The translations under genes and the position numbers were made by a program. Shown here one piece after another: positions 17,213 through 23,428 of a stretch of DNA of 27,081 nucleotides. Every line of letters begins with the position of its first letter. The first letter of the stretch is position 1. Source of the stretch: an uncultured Parasphingopyxis sp. (lineage in GTDB: Bacteria; Pseudomonadota; Alphaproteobacteria; Sphingomonadales; Sphingomonadaceae); NCBI GenBank assembly GCA_905479515.1, contig CAJQMX010000178.1, positions 1 through 27,081 of the forward strand, in the 5' to 3' direction. The notes below the pieces were generated by a model, which saw only the letters and a program-made list of their open reading frames with translations, was not told the DNA's origin and ran no database searches.

Positions 17213-17581
17213 TTAGGCACGCGGAGGACGATAAAGACCGTGAGGACCAGCGCGCGGAACGTGCTGGTCTGCGCCGGGGCGAAGCCCCGATGTAGCTGAT
17301 AAAGCGTAAGAGAAGGTCAGGCTGTTCATACCCACCATATGCAAATGGCATGGCCCGCAGCTATGAGTATGATGTTTGTGGGCCGGACGCTGCTCACTAT
17401 CATCATTTTCAGTGTCACCGATTTCGGCGGCATGATGCGCTTCAGCGTCTGCGGTCATACAGGCAATCTCTTCAGCGTCCACAGGATGAATATCGGCCGC
17501 CGTTGCACCCATACCAAGGGTCACGCTCAACATGAGCGCAAGCCAAAACCTGGCGGTGCATATGACGGTTACAATTTTCAT
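17213..17581 (-). CDS. His-rich secreted metal-binding protein (CopL/DUF2946-like)
   Basis: Small exported protein (122 aa). The N-terminus MKIVTVICTARFWLALML is a signal peptide with cleavage near GATAADI. The middle carries EAHHAAEIGD and the dense metal-ligand cluster HKHHTHSCGPCHLHMVGM (~68-85). The C-terminus ends LYRPPRA, the tail often seen in CopL/DUF2946 proteins of metal-resistance loci. Metal binding in the periplasm is inferred from composition. It lies upstream of czcC, with a 74-nt gap holding a hairpin, and may share a transcript with the lipoprotein gene at 17636-18073. Confidence 0.72.
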   Translation of the reverse strand: MKIVTVICTARFWLALMLSVTLGMGATAADIHPVDAEEIACMTADAEAHHAAEIGDTENDDSEQRPAHKHHTHSCGPCHLHMVGMNSLTFSYALSATSGLRPGADQHVPRAGPHGLYRPPRA

Positions 17582-17635
17582 TCGCTCAACGACTATCCAA
17601 TTTCATTGTCAAAATCATTAAATCTATTCATTTAT

Positions 17636-18073
17636 TTAGTGCGGCTCAGTGTCATGACCCGTCTTTATCGCAATCTCGCTGCATTTAATGCGTTCCCGAA
17701 TATCGCCCTTGGCATTTCGGGTGACAAATCTATCAGCGTCCAATGTCATAATACTGAGTTCAACAGCGGGTTTTGATTGCCCGCTGGGATCGAGCGGAAA
17801 GTCATTATGCGTCATGGCCAGCACGTCGCCGTTGCGGTCCCAACTGCCAATCGCATGGACCGGCCCTTTGGCGCTGAGGAGGACAAGCACGACCCCATCC
17901 GATGAAAAATAAGTAATCGGAGCGGTTTCACAGGCGTCACCGTCGGTCCCGCTGGCCCAGGCCCCGAGCGGTTGTAGCGTCTCAGTGAGCGGATCGGCAA
18001 AGCTGGCGCAGCTTGCTACGAGCGCTGAGGCGGCCATTGCGAGGCCAACGCGAAGTGAATCGAATTTGATCAT
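17636..18073 (-). CDS. Lipoprotein of unknown function under a MerR-type promoter
   Basis: Protein of 145 aa with a type II signal peptide (MIKFDSLRVGLAMAASAL, lipobox VASC). The mature part looks like a small beta-rich domain (WASGTDGDACETAPITYFS, VHAIGSWDRNGDVLAMTHNDF, IRERIKCSEIA) and has two Cys residues; I do not recognise the family. The MerR-type promoter at 18080-18110 ends 6 nt before its ATG, so the mRNA would start on the A of ATG. This gene is probably the head of the lipoprotein - His-rich protein - czcCBA unit. Confidence 0.75.
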   Translation of the reverse strand: MIKFDSLRVGLAMAASALVASCASFADPLTETLQPLGAWASGTDGDACETAPITYFSSDGVVLVLLSAKGPVHAIGSWDRNGDVLAMTHNDFPLDPSGQSKPAVELSIMTLDADRFVTRNAKGDIRERIKCSEIAIKTGHDTEPH

Positions 18074-18079
18074 GTCGGT

Positions 18080-18110
18080 TTTATAGCCCCTACAGTGGCT
18101 GTAGGGGCAA
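18080..18110 (-). promoter_or_regulatory. MerR-type promoter/operator P2
   Basis: On the minus strand: -35 TTGCCC (18110-18105), a 19-nt spacer, -10 TATAAA (18085-18080). The spacer holds CTACAG-N3-CTGTAG, which is extended here to a perfect 9-bp inverted repeat (CCCCTACAG / CTGTAGGGG on the plus strand). The overlong 19-nt spacer is the hallmark of MerR-activated promoters. Confidence 0.85.
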
Positions 18111-18160
18111 GCGAATTCTTACATCGACAACTATTAAGCATGGGCCAGATTAATCAGCCG

Positions 18161-18640
18161 CTATTTTTGTTCAGCATTATCCGTCCGTCGTGGCTTCGTG
18201 AGTAACTCAGAGATCAACAGTAAGCCGACACCGCAGACAATCGCGCTATCGGCGAAGTTGAACGCGGGCCAGTGGTAGTTATTGATGTGAAAATCCAAAA
18301 AATCGGTCACCGCTCCATGTCGCACGCGATCGACTATGTTTCCGAGTGCTCCACCTGTAATCAGCCCGAGTGCGGTCGCGATCTGGCGATCAGCGGTGCA
18401 CCATAACCAATACAATAAAACCGCGACGATCGATAGAGCGACCAGAATAAGGAGCCAGGGAGGCAGGCTGCCTAGAAGACCAAAGCTGATACCATTGTTC
18501 TTGAGCCGCACAATGTTGAAGAATGGAAGGACCGTCACACCGTTATCCAGGGCATCAATATTGAGGATAAGTGCTTTAGTGAGTTGATCTATCGCCAGAA
18601 CGCCCAGACCAATGATGAATCCAATCTTCTGAATGGTCAT
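18161..18640 (-). CDS. lspA: LspA, lipoprotein signal peptidase (cargo copy)
   Basis: Aspartic membrane peptidase of 159 aa that cleaves the signal peptide of prolipoproteins. Four membrane segments are visible, with the motifs NIVDRVRHGAVTDF (catalytic D113) and FNFADSAIVCG (catalytic D131), and IDQLTKALI at the N-terminus. I start it at 18640, where the ATG overlaps the CDF stop in an ATGA; an in-frame upstream start would lie inside the CDF gene. Extra lspA copies are known in metal-resistance operons (for example pbr). Here it may serve CzcB and the two small cargo lipoproteins. Confidence 0.93.
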   Translation of the reverse strand: MTIQKIGFIIGLGVLAIDQLTKALILNIDALDNGVTVLPFFNIVRLKNNGISFGLLGSLPPWLLILVALSIVAVLLYWLWCTADRQIATALGLITGGALGNIVDRVRHGAVTDFLDFHINNYHWPAFNFADSAIVCGVGLLLISELLTKPRRTDNAEQK

Positions 18641-19500
18641 ATTGCGGCTCTGAGGTCGTTGCGTGCATCGCGAATTATTGCCCATGCAGAATGCAGGAAT
18701 AGCCCGGCGATCCCGACTGCAACCACGAGATCGGGCCAACCGTGACCGAGCCAGGCGACCAAACCTGCTGCCACAATTACGGCCGCGTTCCCGATGGCGT
18801 CATTACGTGAAAACAACCAAACCGCGCGGACATTAGCGTCGCCTTTTCGGTGAGGGAGTAGCGGTAAGACGGCGATGACATTTATGACGAGCGCGATGAG
18901 CCCGAACATGCCCATCAGGGCAGCGTCAGGTATCGTTTGATTAAGAAGACGCCACACCGTATTCGCGAGTACGCCGAAGCCAAGCAAAGCTAGGAATACG
19001 CCTTGAATCATGGCTGAACGAGCGCGCCAGGCAAGACTCCAGCCGATTGCGAGCACGCCGAGGAATGTAATGAGACCATCACCGACAAAATCTAACGCAT
19101 CAGCTTTTAACGCCTGTGAACCGGCGAAAAAACCCGCGATCATTTCCACAATTCCATAACCAACGTTCAGGAAAATTACGATCCAAAGGGCGCGTAAATA
19201 CTCCGGATTCTTTTGGGTTTGTGAGGCGGCGGGGCCATCATCGCCTGGCGCAATTCTCTCGAAGCCGTAACCGGTTTTGGCGACGCCAAGTTCGATTTCT
19301 GGAAGTTGGGACTCTGAAACCCATAGCGTCATAATATGTGTCGCAGCCGAAACTTTGACGGCTTTTGGGGCGACACCAGCCGATTGAGCCGCCCGTTCGA
19401 TTTCGGCAGCATCTCGCGCGCAATCCATTCCTGATACCCGGTAACGAAACGGGAGCGAAGTGTCGGAGCCTGCTGTTGGGGAGGTAGATGTTTTGCTCAT
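18637..19500 (-). CDS. CDF-type metal transporter with N-terminal HMA-like domain
   Basis: Inner-membrane transporter of 287 aa. Residues ~15-80 form an HMA-like fold with FRYRVSGMDCARDAAEIERA: the usual GMxCxxC has lost its second Cys, so it probably does not bind metal in the normal way. A compact six-helix CDF part follows, with QALKADALDFVGD in TM2 and LFSRNDAIGN in TM5, and no C-terminal cytoplasmic domain. The canonical HxxxD ligands are replaced by DxxxD and SRND. The ATG at 19500 is the only plausible start downstream of promoter P1, leaving a ~94-nt leader with a 14-bp palindrome. The direction of transport (efflux) is inferred from context. Confidence 0.85.
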   Translation of the reverse strand: MSKTSTSPTAGSDTSLPFRYRVSGMDCARDAAEIERAAQSAGVAPKAVKVSAATHIMTLWVSESQLPEIELGVAKTGYGFERIAPGDDGPAASQTQKNPEYLRALWIVIFLNVGYGIVEMIAGFFAGSQALKADALDFVGDGLITFLGVLAIGWSLAWRARSAMIQGVFLALLGFGVLANTVWRLLNQTIPDAALMGMFGLIALVINVIAVLPLLPHRKGDANVRAVWLFSRNDAIGNAAVIVAAGLVAWLGHGWPDLVVAVGIAGLFLHSAWAIIRDARNDLRAAI

Positions 19501-19507
19501 GACAATG

Positions 19508-19521
19508 CTCTCAATTGAGAG
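19508..19521. repeat. 14-bp palindrome in the CDF leader
   Basis: A perfect palindrome, CTCTCAATTGAGAG, 7 bp before the CDF start codon. Its second half (GAGAG) is the only Shine-Dalgarno-like sequence, so it could be a protein-binding site or a structure that controls translation. Confidence 0.6.
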
Positions 19522-19600
19522 ACTACACGTATGCTTTGTCGTTGTTCCATTCAGTCTCGCCCATCCAAATTTATCGGGAGGTGCTTTCAATAATGGAAGA

Positions 19601-19631
19601 GAATTACCATCTACAGTCACTGTAGGGTCAA
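19601..19631 (-). promoter_or_regulatory. MerR-type promoter/operator P1 (CDF-lspA)
   Basis: On the minus strand: -35 TTGACC (19631-19626), a 19-nt spacer, -10 TAATTC (19606-19601). The dyad CTACAG-N3-CTGTAG sits at 19611-19625. The promoter lies between merR and the CDF gene, about 100 nt before the CDF start. Confidence 0.87.
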
Positions 19632-19640
19632 GCGGTTTGC

Positions 19641-20081
19641 TCAAAAGGTCGAAAGCCGCTCATGCGCATCTGCGATGCATTCGCTATGATCATTGAGCGT
19701 TGAAATGATCCGACACGTGTCAACCCGGCCGCCCTCGCAGCACGTAATCATCCGTTTGAGCTCCGCCTCAAGCGCTTCAAGCTGCGTCAGGCGTTTGCGC
19801 ACATCTGCAAGCTGTTCACGGGCTATCGCGTCCACGGCCGTGCAATCCTGATCCGGCTGAGTTTGCAGATCAATCATTTCACGAACGGCCTCCATCGGAA
19901 AACCAAGATCACGGGCATGCCGTATGAACGACAAACGCTGCACGGCCTCATCGCCATATAGCCGTTGGCCGCTCGAACTTCGGTCCGGCTCGCCCATCAA
20001 ATCAATCGATTCATAATAGCGTATGGTTGTCACTTTCACGCCCGCCGCTTTCGATAAACGACCAATGGTCATCTGCGTCAT
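19641..20081 (-). CDS. MerR-family metal-responsive regulator (ZntR/CadR-like)
   Basis: Dimeric activator of 146 aa. The N-terminal winged HTH (TIGRLSKAAGVKVTTIRYYES) is followed by the dimerisation helix and a metal loop. Cysteines sit at C80, C114, C115 and C123, close to the C79, C114, C115 and C124 ligands of E. coli ZntR; the ZntR His119 position is Arg here. This suggests sensing of Zn, Cd, Co or Pb rather than Hg or Cu. I start it at the ATG 20081, 6 nt after GGAG, not at the in-frame TTG 20093. It is flanked by operators P1 and P3 and ends 10 nt before P1. Confidence 0.9.
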   Translation of the reverse strand: MTQMTIGRLSKAAGVKVTTIRYYESIDLMGEPDRSSSGQRLYGDEAVQRLSFIRHARDLGFPMEAVREMIDLQTQPDQDCTAVDAIAREQLADVRKRLTQLEALEAELKRMITCCEGGRVDTCRIISTLNDHSECIADAHERLSTF

Positions 20082-20102
20082 TCCGGGCTCCAAAGAAAAG
20101 TC

Positions 20103-20133
20103 TTGCCTCTATAGTCGCTGTAGACTGTAGGGT
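20103..20133 (+). promoter_or_regulatory. MerR-type promoter/operator P3 (CDF-methyltransferase unit)
   Basis: On the plus strand: -35 TTGCCT (20103-20108), a 19-nt spacer, -10 TAGGGT (20128-20133, weak). The dyad is CTATAG-N3-CTGTAG at 20109-20123. It lies between divergent merR and the frameshifted CDF, so MerR bound here could also repress its own gene. Confidence 0.78.
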
Positions 20134-20170
20134 TTCTTCGAGAATCGTCAATGGGGAATAGGATTAGAAG

Positions 20171-20816
20171 ATGTCGGGTTGCTGTGAGGACAAAACATTT
20201 GATGGGGTTTCGCCTGCTTATAAGCGGGCTCTGATGGCCGTCATCGCCATCAATGCGGTCATGTTCTTTGTTTGAAATGACGGCGGGGATAATGTCGGGC
20301 TCTCAGGCCCTCAAAGCCGACGCACTCGACTTCGCAGGCGATACGGCGACCTACGCGCTCAGCCTCTTCGTTATCGGGGCGAGCCTGAGGACGCGGGCGC
20401 TTGCATCGCTGATCAAAGGCGCCTCGCTCGCAGCGATCGCGATCGCCGTCCTCGGCATGACCGTGTTGAGGGTCATGAACGGCGCGCCGCCGGAAGCCGC
20501 AACCATGGGAGTGGTCGGCTTTCTGGCACTGTCCGCCAATGTCGCGAGCGTGCTGATACTGCTGCGCTGGCGCGACGGCGACAGCAATGTGCGTTCGGTC
20601 TGGCTCTGCTCGCGCAATGACGCCATCGGCAATGTCGGCGTGATCGTCGCTGGCGGGGTTGTCGCGCTGACCGGAACGGCCTGGCCGGACCTGCTTGTCG
20701 CCGCCCTTCTGGCGGGCCTGTTCCTGAAATCGGCGAGCGCCATCACGCTGCAGGCCCTGCGGGAACTGAACACAACCGGCGCGTCGCATGCGACTCCGGT
20801 CGAATCGTCCTCATGA
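20171..20816 (+). pseudogene. Short CDF-type transporter with a one-base frameshift
   Basis: The gene starts at ATG 20171 (MSGCCEDKTFDGVSPAYKRA) after GGA at 20161-20163, and reads into the first membrane helix (VIAINAVMFFV) before a TGA at 20273-20275. One base too many in the local GTTTGA puts the rest in the next frame. Skipping a T continues as EMTAGIMSGSQALKADALDF and runs to 20816 with full CDF similarity. The repaired product (~214 aa) matches the compact CDF family, with CC at its N-terminus, TM2 DALDFAGD and TM5 CSRNDAIGN. The cause may be a true mutation, a sequencing error or, less likely, recoding at GTT-TGA. The 3' end overlaps the next gene by an ATGA. Confidence 0.85.
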
Positions 20817-21265
20817 GCCTGCGCATTCCACCTCTTGTTCAGGTCCTGATCTGCGGTGCGATCGGCTGGGGACTGTCCTCTGTCACGCCTTTTCTGGCGT
20901 TCGAAGGCGTGTGGCGTTCTGCGGCGGCGTTGCTTTTCATCGCTGCTGGCATGGCCATTCTGGCGCTCGCGCTCGGCGCATTCATCCGCGCCCGCACAAC
21001 CGTCAATCCGCTCGCCCCTGAAGAGGCTGCCACGCTGGTCACCACAGGGCTTTACCGCATCAGCCGCAATCCGATGTATTTGGCCATGGCGGCCATTCTG
21101 ACAGGCGGCGCGTTTCTGATGGGCAATTTGTCCGCTTTCGTAGCTCCAATTCTCTTTGTCTGGCTGATGACTGAGTTTCAGATCAAACCGGAAGAGCGCG
21201 CGCTGCAGGCGAGATTCGGTGAAGCGTTTGACGCCTACCGTATCCGCACGCGGCGCTGGATTTAG
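20813..21265 (+). CDS. Isoprenylcysteine methyltransferase-family membrane protein (CzcN-like context) 1
   Basis: Integral membrane protein of 150 aa with about four helices. The C-terminal part has the PEMT/ICMT signature LYRISRNPMYLAM and the end motif EERALQARFGEAFDAYRIRT. Such proteins act as S-adenosylmethionine-dependent methyltransferases; the substrate in metal loci (CzcN of Cupriavidus) is unknown. It is translationally coupled to the CDF gene (ATGA overlap), which ties it to metal resistance. Confidence 0.82.
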   Translation: MSLRIPPLVQVLICGAIGWGLSSVTPFLAFEGVWRSAAALLFIAAGMAILALALGAFIRARTTVNPLAPEEAATLVTTGLYRISRNPMYLAMAAILTGGAFLMGNLSAFVAPILFVWLMTEFQIKPEERALQARFGEAFDAYRIRTRRWI

Positions 21266-21276
21266 GAGGCGCGCCT

Positions 21277-21849
21277 GTGTTCAATACACCCCTATGGATG
21301 GAATGGCTGGCGTTCGGATTGTCAGTGTCCGGAGCGGCAGCGATCTTTTCGCTGTGTGCGGTATCGCTGTTCCGACGCGATTTTCAGTTTTTTCCGCCTC
21401 CGGAAAAACGGAGCTGGCAATACCGGACGTTCTGGGCCTTTTTTCGTTTGTTTCTATACCCGCTTGTTGCGCTCTCCATCCTCGTTTTTGAGCCGGCGGA
21501 GGATGCGGGGGCCATGGCCCGGCAAGGTGTCGGCGGCGTGCTGGCGGTCACGGGTATTGGCCTTGCCTTCTGGATCTCAATCCAGATGGGCTGGCGCAAT
21601 GCCTTCGGCGAAGCGCGGGGGCTGGTGACAGATGGCTGGTTTCGTTTCAGCCGGAACCCGATCTATGTCGTGACCTGGCTTGGTCTGCTGGGCTGGGCGA
21701 TCATCTTGAACGATTTGCGCGTAACGTTTCTGCTGTCTTTATGGGCAGCGATGTACTGGCTCGCTCCGAGGATAGAAGAGCCCTGGCTGGAACGCCAGTA
21801 TGGGGATGAGTATTGCGCCTATAAGCAGCGAACGCGGCGTTTTTTCTAA
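21277..21849 (+). CDS. Isoprenylcysteine methyltransferase-family membrane protein 2
   Basis: A second membrane methyltransferase-like protein (190 aa), divergent from its neighbour but with the same end motifs: WFRFSRNPIYVVTWLG and EPWLERQYGDEYCAYKQRTR. It has about five hydrophobic helices. The start is GTG at 21277, supported by AGGAGG at 21264-21269 (7-nt gap), which overlaps the stop of the previous gene. The pair looks like one operon with the CDF gene. The substrate is unknown. Confidence 0.8.
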   Translation: MFNTPLWMEWLAFGLSVSGAAAIFSLCAVSLFRRDFQFFPPPEKRSWQYRTFWAFFRLFLYPLVALSILVFEPAEDAGAMARQGVGGVLAVTGIGLAFWISIQMGWRNAFGEARGLVTDGWFRFSRNPIYVVTWLGLLGWAIILNDLRVTFLLSLWAAMYWLAPRIEEPWLERQYGDEYCAYKQRTRRFF

Positions 21850-21926
21850 GGGCGGTGTTCGGCTGTTCGACCAAGGAAAGGGCGCCCCGGCCTTCGCCGG
21901 CCGGGCTGGCGTGAACCAGGCCATCG

Positions 21927-21974
21927 CTGCGCGCCGTCCCGGCCCTTCGGGCTTTCATCCCTGGCGCAGTTTTT
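21927..21974 (+). terminator. Possible terminator after the methyltransferase operon
   Basis: Outer arms CTGCGC (21927-21932) and GCGCAG (21964-21969) enclose a small GCCC-TTC-GGGC hairpin and are followed by five T (21970-21974). The outer loop is long, so this is a moderate candidate. The position, ~80 nt after the last cargo gene, fits. Confidence 0.5.
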
Positions 21975-22026
21975 AAGCAGTGTTGTGAAGGATTCGGTCG
22001 GCGCTGGCGCGCCGGCATGTTTGCTT

Positions 22027-22204
22027 CTTTTTTCCCTCTCAGGCGGGGGCGGAGGCGCGCATGCCAGATGGCGGCGCTCCCGGAAGGGGGGCGGCGTCTT
22101 GAAGATCGTCTATGTGCCTGCGGCCTCCTACCTGACCCCTTCCGCTCACGCCTGACGCCATCTGGCCAGCGGCCTCTCACCGCCCCCGCCTTGCGGGAAA
22201 AAAG
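22027..22204. repeat. Long interrupted inverted repeat before ardC (candidate ssDNA promoter)
   Basis: Four collinear, nested perfect arm pairs: 22027-22036/22195-22204 (10 bp, CTTTTTTCCC), 22041-22052/22180-22191 (12 bp, AGGCGGGGGCGG), 22063-22073/22156-22166 (11 bp, GCCAGATGGCG) and 22081-22089/22136-22144 (9 bp, CGGAAGGGG). In all, 42 base pairs are separated by short internal loops, with a ~46-nt terminal loop. The structure ends 22 nt before the ardC ATG. A competing small hairpin (22183-22189/22204-22210) shares the right arm. As folded single-stranded DNA it could act like Frpo/ssi-type promoters of plasmid leading regions. Confidence 0.85.
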
Positions 22205-22225
22205 CGGGGGTCAGAGGAGGCAGAG

Positions 22226-23170
22226 ATGGCGCAGCGCCGCAGACAACGAAACACGCGGAAAGACCTTTATTCAGAGGTCACGGATAACATCATCGCGGAA
22301 CTGGAACAGGGGCGCGCGCCTTGGGTGCAGCCTTGGGGCGGGGTGGAGGGGGCTACTCCGCTTGGCTTGCCCGAGAATGGCGCGACGGGCAGGCGCTATT
22401 CCGGAATCAATATTCTGCTTTTATGGGGCGCGGCGATTGAGCAAAGCCGTTCCTGTCAGACATGGCTGACCTTCAAACAGGCGCTGTCACTTGGCGGGTG
22501 TGTTCGCAAAGGCGAGCGCGGCACGACGGTTGTTTATGCCGACCGCTTCACCCCGAAAGCCGAACGGGAACGTGTGCGCGAGACGGGCGAGTCGCCGGGC
22601 ACGGTGCCGTTTCTCAAACGCTATACCGTGTTCAATGCAGACCAGTGCGACGGCCTGCCCGAAGACCTGACCGCCAACGCGCCCGACTTGCCGGAGCGCG
22701 AGATTATCCCCCGCGCCGAAGCGCTGATTACAGCGACGGGCGCGGATTTCAGGATTGGCGGCGACCGCGCCTATTATGTTCCGTCCAGGGATTTCATTCA
22801 GGTTCCGCCGCAGCCTGCTTTCTTTGACCAGATCAATTATTACCGCACCTGCTTTCATGAGCTTGGCCACTGGACCGGGCACCCGAAACGCCTCGCCCGC
22901 GACCTGAAAGGCGCATTCGGCACCAAAGATTACGCCCGCGAGGAACTGGTGGCGGAACTCGCCAGTGCGTTCATCTGCGCGGACCAGTCCATCGCCCCGA
23001 CCGTGCGGCATACGGATTACATCGGTTCTTGGCTGGAAGTATTGCGCGAGGACAAGCGCGCCATTTTTCGCGCCGCGTCGCTCGCTTCCAAGGCGGCTGA
23101 TTACATTCTCGCTTATGCCGCGCCGGACCCCTGCAGCGCTGCCGCAGCGATGGAAGCGGCGCCATGGTGA
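22226..23170 (+). CDS. ardC: ArdC-like antirestriction protein
   Basis: Protein of 314 aa with an N-terminal ssDNA-binding domain (DUF1738/ArdC-N: VTDNIIAELEQGRAPWVQPW, RRYSGINILLLW, TWLTFKQALSLGG) and a C-terminal zincin-like metallopeptidase domain. HELGHWTGHPKRL starts at H211 (HExxH), with a downstream EELVAELASAF that supplies the third ligand. Such proteins protect incoming conjugative DNA from restriction in the recipient. Shine-Dalgarno AGGAGG at 22215-22220. It is preceded by the long inverted repeat and followed by a small overlapping ORF. Confidence 0.93.
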   Translation: MAQRRRQRNTRKDLYSEVTDNIIAELEQGRAPWVQPWGGVEGATPLGLPENGATGRRYSGINILLLWGAAIEQSRSCQTWLTFKQALSLGGCVRKGERGTTVVYADRFTPKAERERVRETGESPGTVPFLKRYTVFNADQCDGLPEDLTANAPDLPEREIIPRAEALITATGADFRIGGDRAYYVPSRDFIQVPPQPAFFDQINYYRTCFHELGHWTGHPKRLARDLKGAFGTKDYAREELVAELASAFICADQSIAPTVRHTDYIGSWLEVLREDKRAIFRAASLASKAADYILAYAAPDPCSAAAAMEAAPW

Positions 23171-23382
23171 GGCAGATAAACAAAAGGTCCGGGGGACATT
23201 TTGTCTGCCGAACGAATCCGCCCTTTCGCATCAGCCGACTCGACGCGGCGCTTGCATCGCTTGACGCCGAAGACATTGGCGCATGGGCCGTGCTGGTCTG
23301 CGGCTGTTTCCACATTTTCGAGAGCGAGGGGGCGGCGCATCGCGCCTACCGCCTCTGGCTTGAAAACCGCCCTGTGCGCTGA
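23164..23382 (+). CDS. Small protein between ardC and the parB-like gene
   Basis: A 72-aa ORF overlapping the ardC stop by 7 nt. It reads FRISRLDAALASLDAEDIGA, WAVLVCGCFHIFESEGAAH and RAYRLWLENRPVR. Codon use is strongly GC-biased at third positions like its neighbours, which supports a real gene. There is no recognised domain. It may work with ArdC or simply be a conserved backbone protein. Confidence 0.6.
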   Translation: MVRQINKRSGGHFVCRTNPPFRISRLDAALASLDAEDIGAWAVLVCGCFHIFESEGAAHRAYRLWLENRPVR

Positions 23383-23428
23383 CGCACGGGGCATCCCACC
23401 AACTGCACATCATGAAGGAGGCAACGCC

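Larger units (their letters stand above)
21850..22225. other. Non-coding region between cargo and ardC
   Basis: About 376 nt without a gene I can support. It is crowded with GC palindromes: CCCGGCC/GGCCGGG around 21893-21912, a terminator-like structure at 21927-21974, GGCGC/GCGCC near 22002-22015, and the long interrupted inverted repeat at 22027-22204. It marks the switch from metal cargo back to transfer-element backbone and must hold the ardC expression signals. Confidence 0.7.

Noticed and set aside
19501..19644. N-terminal extension of the HMA-CDF protein
   Set aside because: The extension would start upstream of promoter P1 and run through its operator; the ATG at 19500 gives the family N-terminus.
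20253..20280. Apparent start of an intact CDF gene at 20253
   Set aside because: The first residues (MRSCSLF) are out-of-frame translation of the true 5' part; family similarity begins only after the frameshift and resumes the upstream frame from 20171.
23201..23428. 76-codon extension of the ParB-like protein
   Set aside because: No family similarity, overlaps a better small ORF in another frame, and a strong ribosome site marks the start at 23429.
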